From: Pseudomonadota bacterium
Lineage (GTDB): Bacteria; Desulfobacterota; Desulfobacteria; Desulfobacterales; JAHIVH01
Direction of reading: 5' to 3'
Assembly: GCA_018816735.1 (NCBI GenBank)
Contig: JAHIVH010000113.1
Coordinates: forward strand, 62,001 to 126,000
Length of the DNA stretch: 64,000 nucleotides
Part shown: positions 61,625 through 64,000 of the stretch, piece after piece
Layout: each line of letters opens with the position of its first letter
Position numbering within the stretch: position 1 is the first letter of the stretch
The notes under the pieces: model-generated
Told to the model about the DNA's origin: nothing
Database searches by the model: none
Seen by the model: the letters and a program-made list of their open reading frames with translations, nothing else
Translations under genes and position numbers: made by a program

Positions 61625-62812
61625 TTACCCATTTTTATGCCTGGGCAGACAGCTTTTCATCTGCTGATCCCCTTCAAAAATGAGCTTCAATACCTTTCCT
61701 GGCGTTGCAAATATAATATCATCCGGCACCTTCTGCCCGTTTGTCACACACGATATGGGAAGCTTCAGCTCCATGGCCTGGTCAATGATAACACATCGTT
61801 TCCGGGTCTCATCGAGCTTGGTGAAAATGTAGCTCTCTGGTGAAAGCATATTGAAACATAACACCGCATCCCTCATATCCTCCCGATCCATGTTGGCACT
61901 CAAAACAAGATGATTTGAAACAGGAAAGCCATTTTTCAGGAATTGCTTTAACTCATTCATCCCTTTCCCATCCAGATGGCTATGACCTGCTGTATCAACC
62001 AGGATCACTTCCTGATACCTCATTTTTTTCAATGCCACCTGAAAATCCTCCGGGGTAAAAGCAGGGATACAGGGGATTCCCATGATGGATGAATAGGCCT
62101 TTAATTGTTCAAGTGCGCCTATGCGATAATTATCGATTGAAATCAGCCCCACCCTTTTCTTTTTTTTAAGACTGAACTCCGCCGCCAGTTTTGCGATGGT
62201 TGTTGTTTTGCCCACACCTGTGGGCCCCACAAACGCAGCGATACATTTCTTGTTTTTATCTGATGTAAACGGATCTGACACATGAAAAAAAGAATGTATT
62301 TCCCTTAAAACCAATTTGGACAAGGTATCTTTTCCATTATTTTTCCCGCTGCATGGCAAATCCTTTTCCAGCCTGTCGATACATTTTTCTACACACCATC
62401 TCGCCCGTCTTTCTGACAGGCCTGCCTTGATTAATTTTGAATAAATATTAAGGCTTTCCTTGTCTCCCTGCAATATGCCTGAAAACCGTTCCTCCCTGCC
62501 GAAAAGAAAAAGCATTTCTTTGATGTGCAGAAGTTCGTTTTTCAACTCATGCCAGTTCTCGGATGGTTCTTCACCGGAAAGGTCAAAACGCCTGCCGGTT
62601 GCCCCGTTCAATCTCGAAACCGCCGATGCACCTGTATTGCCAATTTCTTTCTGATCAATCGCTCTCACTTCAAACAAATCAGAACCATAGGGATTTCTAA
62701 TCCCGCGGGGGATCCGTTTTGTAGAAAGAATAACCGCATCTTTTCCGATCTCCTCCTTGATCATGCCAATGGCGGCCTGGATGCTTTTTGCTCTGTAAGT
62801 CCTTGGTTCCAT
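61625..62812 (-). CDS. flhF: Flagellar biosynthesis GTPase FlhF
   Basis: 395 residues. The N-terminal RAKSIQAAIGMIKEEIGKDAVILSTKRI motif is typical. A basic/helical N domain precedes an SRP-type G domain with FVGPTGVGKTTTIAKLAAEF, DTAGHSHLD and TKLDETRKR. FlhF marks the pole for flagellum assembly and works with FlhG. Its ATG follows the flhA stop by a single base, implying coupled translation. Confidence 0.93.
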   Translation of the reverse strand: MEPRTYRAKSIQAAIGMIKEEIGKDAVILSTKRIPRGIRNPYGSDLFEVRAIDQKEIGNTGASAVSRLNGATGRRFDLSGEEPSENWHELKNELLHIKEMLFLFGREERFSGILQGDKESLNIYSKLIKAGLSERRARWCVEKCIDRLEKDLPCSGKNNGKDTLSKLVLREIHSFFHVSDPFTSDKNKKCIAAFVGPTGVGKTTTIAKLAAEFSLKKKKRVGLISIDNYRIGALEQLKAYSSIMGIPCIPAFTPEDFQVALKKMRYQEVILVDTAGHSHLDGKGMNELKQFLKNGFPVSNHLVLSANMDREDMRDAVLCFNMLSPESYIFTKLDETRKRCVIIDQAMELKLPISCVTNGQKVPDDIIFATPGKVLKLIFEGDQQMKSCLPRHKNG

Positions 62813-62813
62813 T

Positions 62814-64000
62814 CTACAATGTCACCTTTCCAATCGATTGGATATTGATATTTCTGACCATTTCCGCATGAGATGTCACGAATACACTGGGTGCCGCATG
62901 TTCAATCAATCTTCTTAAATGGCGTCGAATCACAGGCGGACAGATAACAATCGGCTGAACGTTCATCGCCATGCTTTTTTCCGTTTCCTTTTTAACTGAT
63001 GAAATGATTTTTTCCACCACCTTGGGATCAACGGAAAGATAGGATCCATGCTCCGAATGCTGGATGCTGTTTGAAAGAAGCTCCTCCACCTTTCTGTCCA
63101 GAGTAATTACCGAAAGAACGCCATCCGGTCCGACAAAAGGAATGATAAATGACTTCGAAAGCCTCTGCCGGACGTATTCTGTCAATAAATCCGGATCTTT
63201 GCTCATGGGAGCATAATCTGCCAGTGTTTCAACAATACTCAGAAGATCACGGATTGAGATTCTCTCTCTTAAAAGATTCTGCAAAACTTTCTGCATTGCC
63301 CCCAATGACAGCAGATTGGGTACGAGTTCTTCAACAACTTTTGGAGACATTTTGACAAGATTGTCCAAAAGGTGTTGGACCTCCTGACGTCCCAGGAGAT
63401 CATGGGCATTTGTCCGAATCAATTCCGTTATATGTGTGGCAATAACCGTTGAATTATCAACTACCGTATATCCGGCGAACTTGGCATCCTCTTCCCTGTC
63501 CGCAGGAATCCATAACGCAGGCAGATTAAATGCAGGTTCAGTTGTGGGAATCCCGTCAATAGGTTGAGACACATTACCTGGGTCCATGGCAAGCAAGTGA
63601 TTCACCATCAATTCTGCGCGGCCAATTTCGACACCGCGTATCAGCATACGGTATTCTGACGGTTTGAGCTTCAGGTTATCCCTGATATGAACCGGTGGAA
63701 CGATAATCCCCATTTCCGTCGCAAATTGACGGCGAATGGAGCGAATCCGGCCCAAAAGACTGCCGTCCTGATCTCTGTCAACCAGGGGGATCAAGCCATA
63801 CCCCACCTCCAGTTCCATGATATCCAGAGAAAGCAGATGATCCACTTCTTCCGGTGCGGTTTCCGCTTCTTTTTCGGCAACCTCATCCAGCTTTTCCTCA
63901 CCCTCCCCTTCCAGGCCTTCCTGATGCAGAAAATAAGTTAACCCTCCCAGTATCAAGGCAAGACTTATAAATGGCAGAGTGGGCAGTCCCGGCACAAGCC
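62814..64000 (-). CDS. flhA: Flagellar export apparatus protein FlhA (3' part; 5' end beyond window)
   Basis: About 395 residues of the C-terminal part of FlhA. The end of the membrane domain (LPFISLALILGGLTYFLHQE) leads into the cytoplasmic ring domain (LMELEVGYGLIPLVD-like segment, IVPPVHIRDNLKLKPSEYRMLIRGVEIG, IDNSTVIATHITEL-like segment and VFVTSHAEMVRNI). The frame continues to the window edge, so the gene is cut off there. FlhA forms the nonameric gate of the type III export apparatus. Confidence 0.95.
   Translation of the reverse strand, partial: LVPGLPTLPFISLALILGGLTYFLHQEGLEGEGEEKLDEVAEKEAETAPEEVDHLLSLDIMELEVGYGLIPLVDRDQDGSLLGRIRSIRRQFATEMGIIVPPVHIRDNLKLKPSEYRMLIRGVEIGRAELMVNHLLAMDPGNVSQPIDGIPTTEPAFNLPALWIPADREEDAKFAGYTVVDNSTVIATHITELIRTNAHDLLGRQEVQHLLDNLVKMSPKVVEELVPNLLSLGAMQKVLQNLLRERISIRDLLSIVETLADYAPMSKDPDLLTEYVRQRLSKSFIIPFVGPDGVLSVITLDRKVEELLSNSIQHSEHGSYLSVDPKVVEKIISSVKKETEKSMAMNVQPIVICPPVIRRHLRRLIEHAAPSVFVTSHAEMVRNINIQSIGKVTL

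Noticed and set aside
1..64000. tRNA, rRNA, insertion sequence or prophage genes
   Set aside because: No cloverleaf, rRNA-like sequence, transposase, integrase or phage gene was recognised on either strand by reading. A covariance-model search was not possible.

Overview
The window reads as chromosome from a polarly flagellated bacterium, most likely a sulfate-reducing-type deltaproteobacterium (Desulfobacterota, Desulfobacterales-like). This is inferred from the flagellar gene order (flhA-flhF-flhG-fliA; flgF-flgG-flgA-flgH-flgI-flgJ; flgN-flgK-flgL-csrA-fliW), the coexistence of sigma-28 and sigma-54 type promoters, and the style of the housekeeping genes at the left end. I could not run a search, so the taxon is an inference.

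Layout. Positions 1-4,450 (minus strand) hold a TrkA potassium regulator, a BirA biotin ligase/repressor and a flagellar stator pair written motB then motA. Positions 4,977-26,946 are a surface-sugar and flagellin-glycosylation island, nearly all on the plus strand. It contains a legionaminic-acid-type nonulosonate pathway (LegB, PtmE, LegC, LegI, LegG and a CMP-sugar synthetase), a Maf/DUF115 flagellin glycosyltransferase fused to TPRs, a FkbM methyltransferase, a Gfo/Idh/MocA oxidoreductase with a second DegT aminotransferase, a HisH/HisF-like ammonia-supplying pair with two tandem sugar amidotransferases (PseA/WbpG/PtmG type), a GNAT acetyltransferase and two radical-SAM/SPASM proteins. A minus-strand block (a TPR glycosyltransferase and a MazEF-type toxin-antitoxin pair, 14,335-16,618) interrupts the island.

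Positions 27,236-38,624 (plus) carry two giant flagellins (about 1,290 residues each), fliD, fliS, a FliT-like chaperone gene and flaG. Positions 38,660-64,000 are entirely minus strand and hold the flagellar assembly and regulation genes: fliW, csrA, giant flgL and flgK (about 1,390 residues each), flgN, flgJ, flgI, flgH, flgA, flgG, flgF, a small FlhB-like switch protein, a FliK-like protein, a DUF2802-like protein, a small lysine-rich protein, a 921-residue FliL-like membrane protein, fliA, flhG, flhF and the 3' part of flhA.

How it fits together. The island probably makes and attaches a modified nonulosonic acid to the two flagellins that directly follow it. FliA (sigma-28) is encoded here, and sigma-28-like promoters precede flagellin 1 and fliD. 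Sigma-54-like -24/-12 elements precede motBA, the leg cluster, flagellin 2, flgN-flgK and flgF. CsrA and FliW are encoded together, and flagellin 1 has a leader hairpin presenting GGA plus a GGA in its Shine-Dalgarno site, as in known CsrA-FliW-controlled flagellin mRNAs.

The two most unusual items are: (i) a membrane protein with a FliL-like C-terminal domain whose cytoplasmic part carries about 21 copies of a motif resembling the FliM N-terminal CheY-P-binding peptide, a possible polyvalent CheY scaffold at the motor; and (ii) flagellins whose variable region is a long hexapeptide-repeat array that predicts a left-handed beta-helix, built from about 41-residue modules with recurring Cys-Gly positions.
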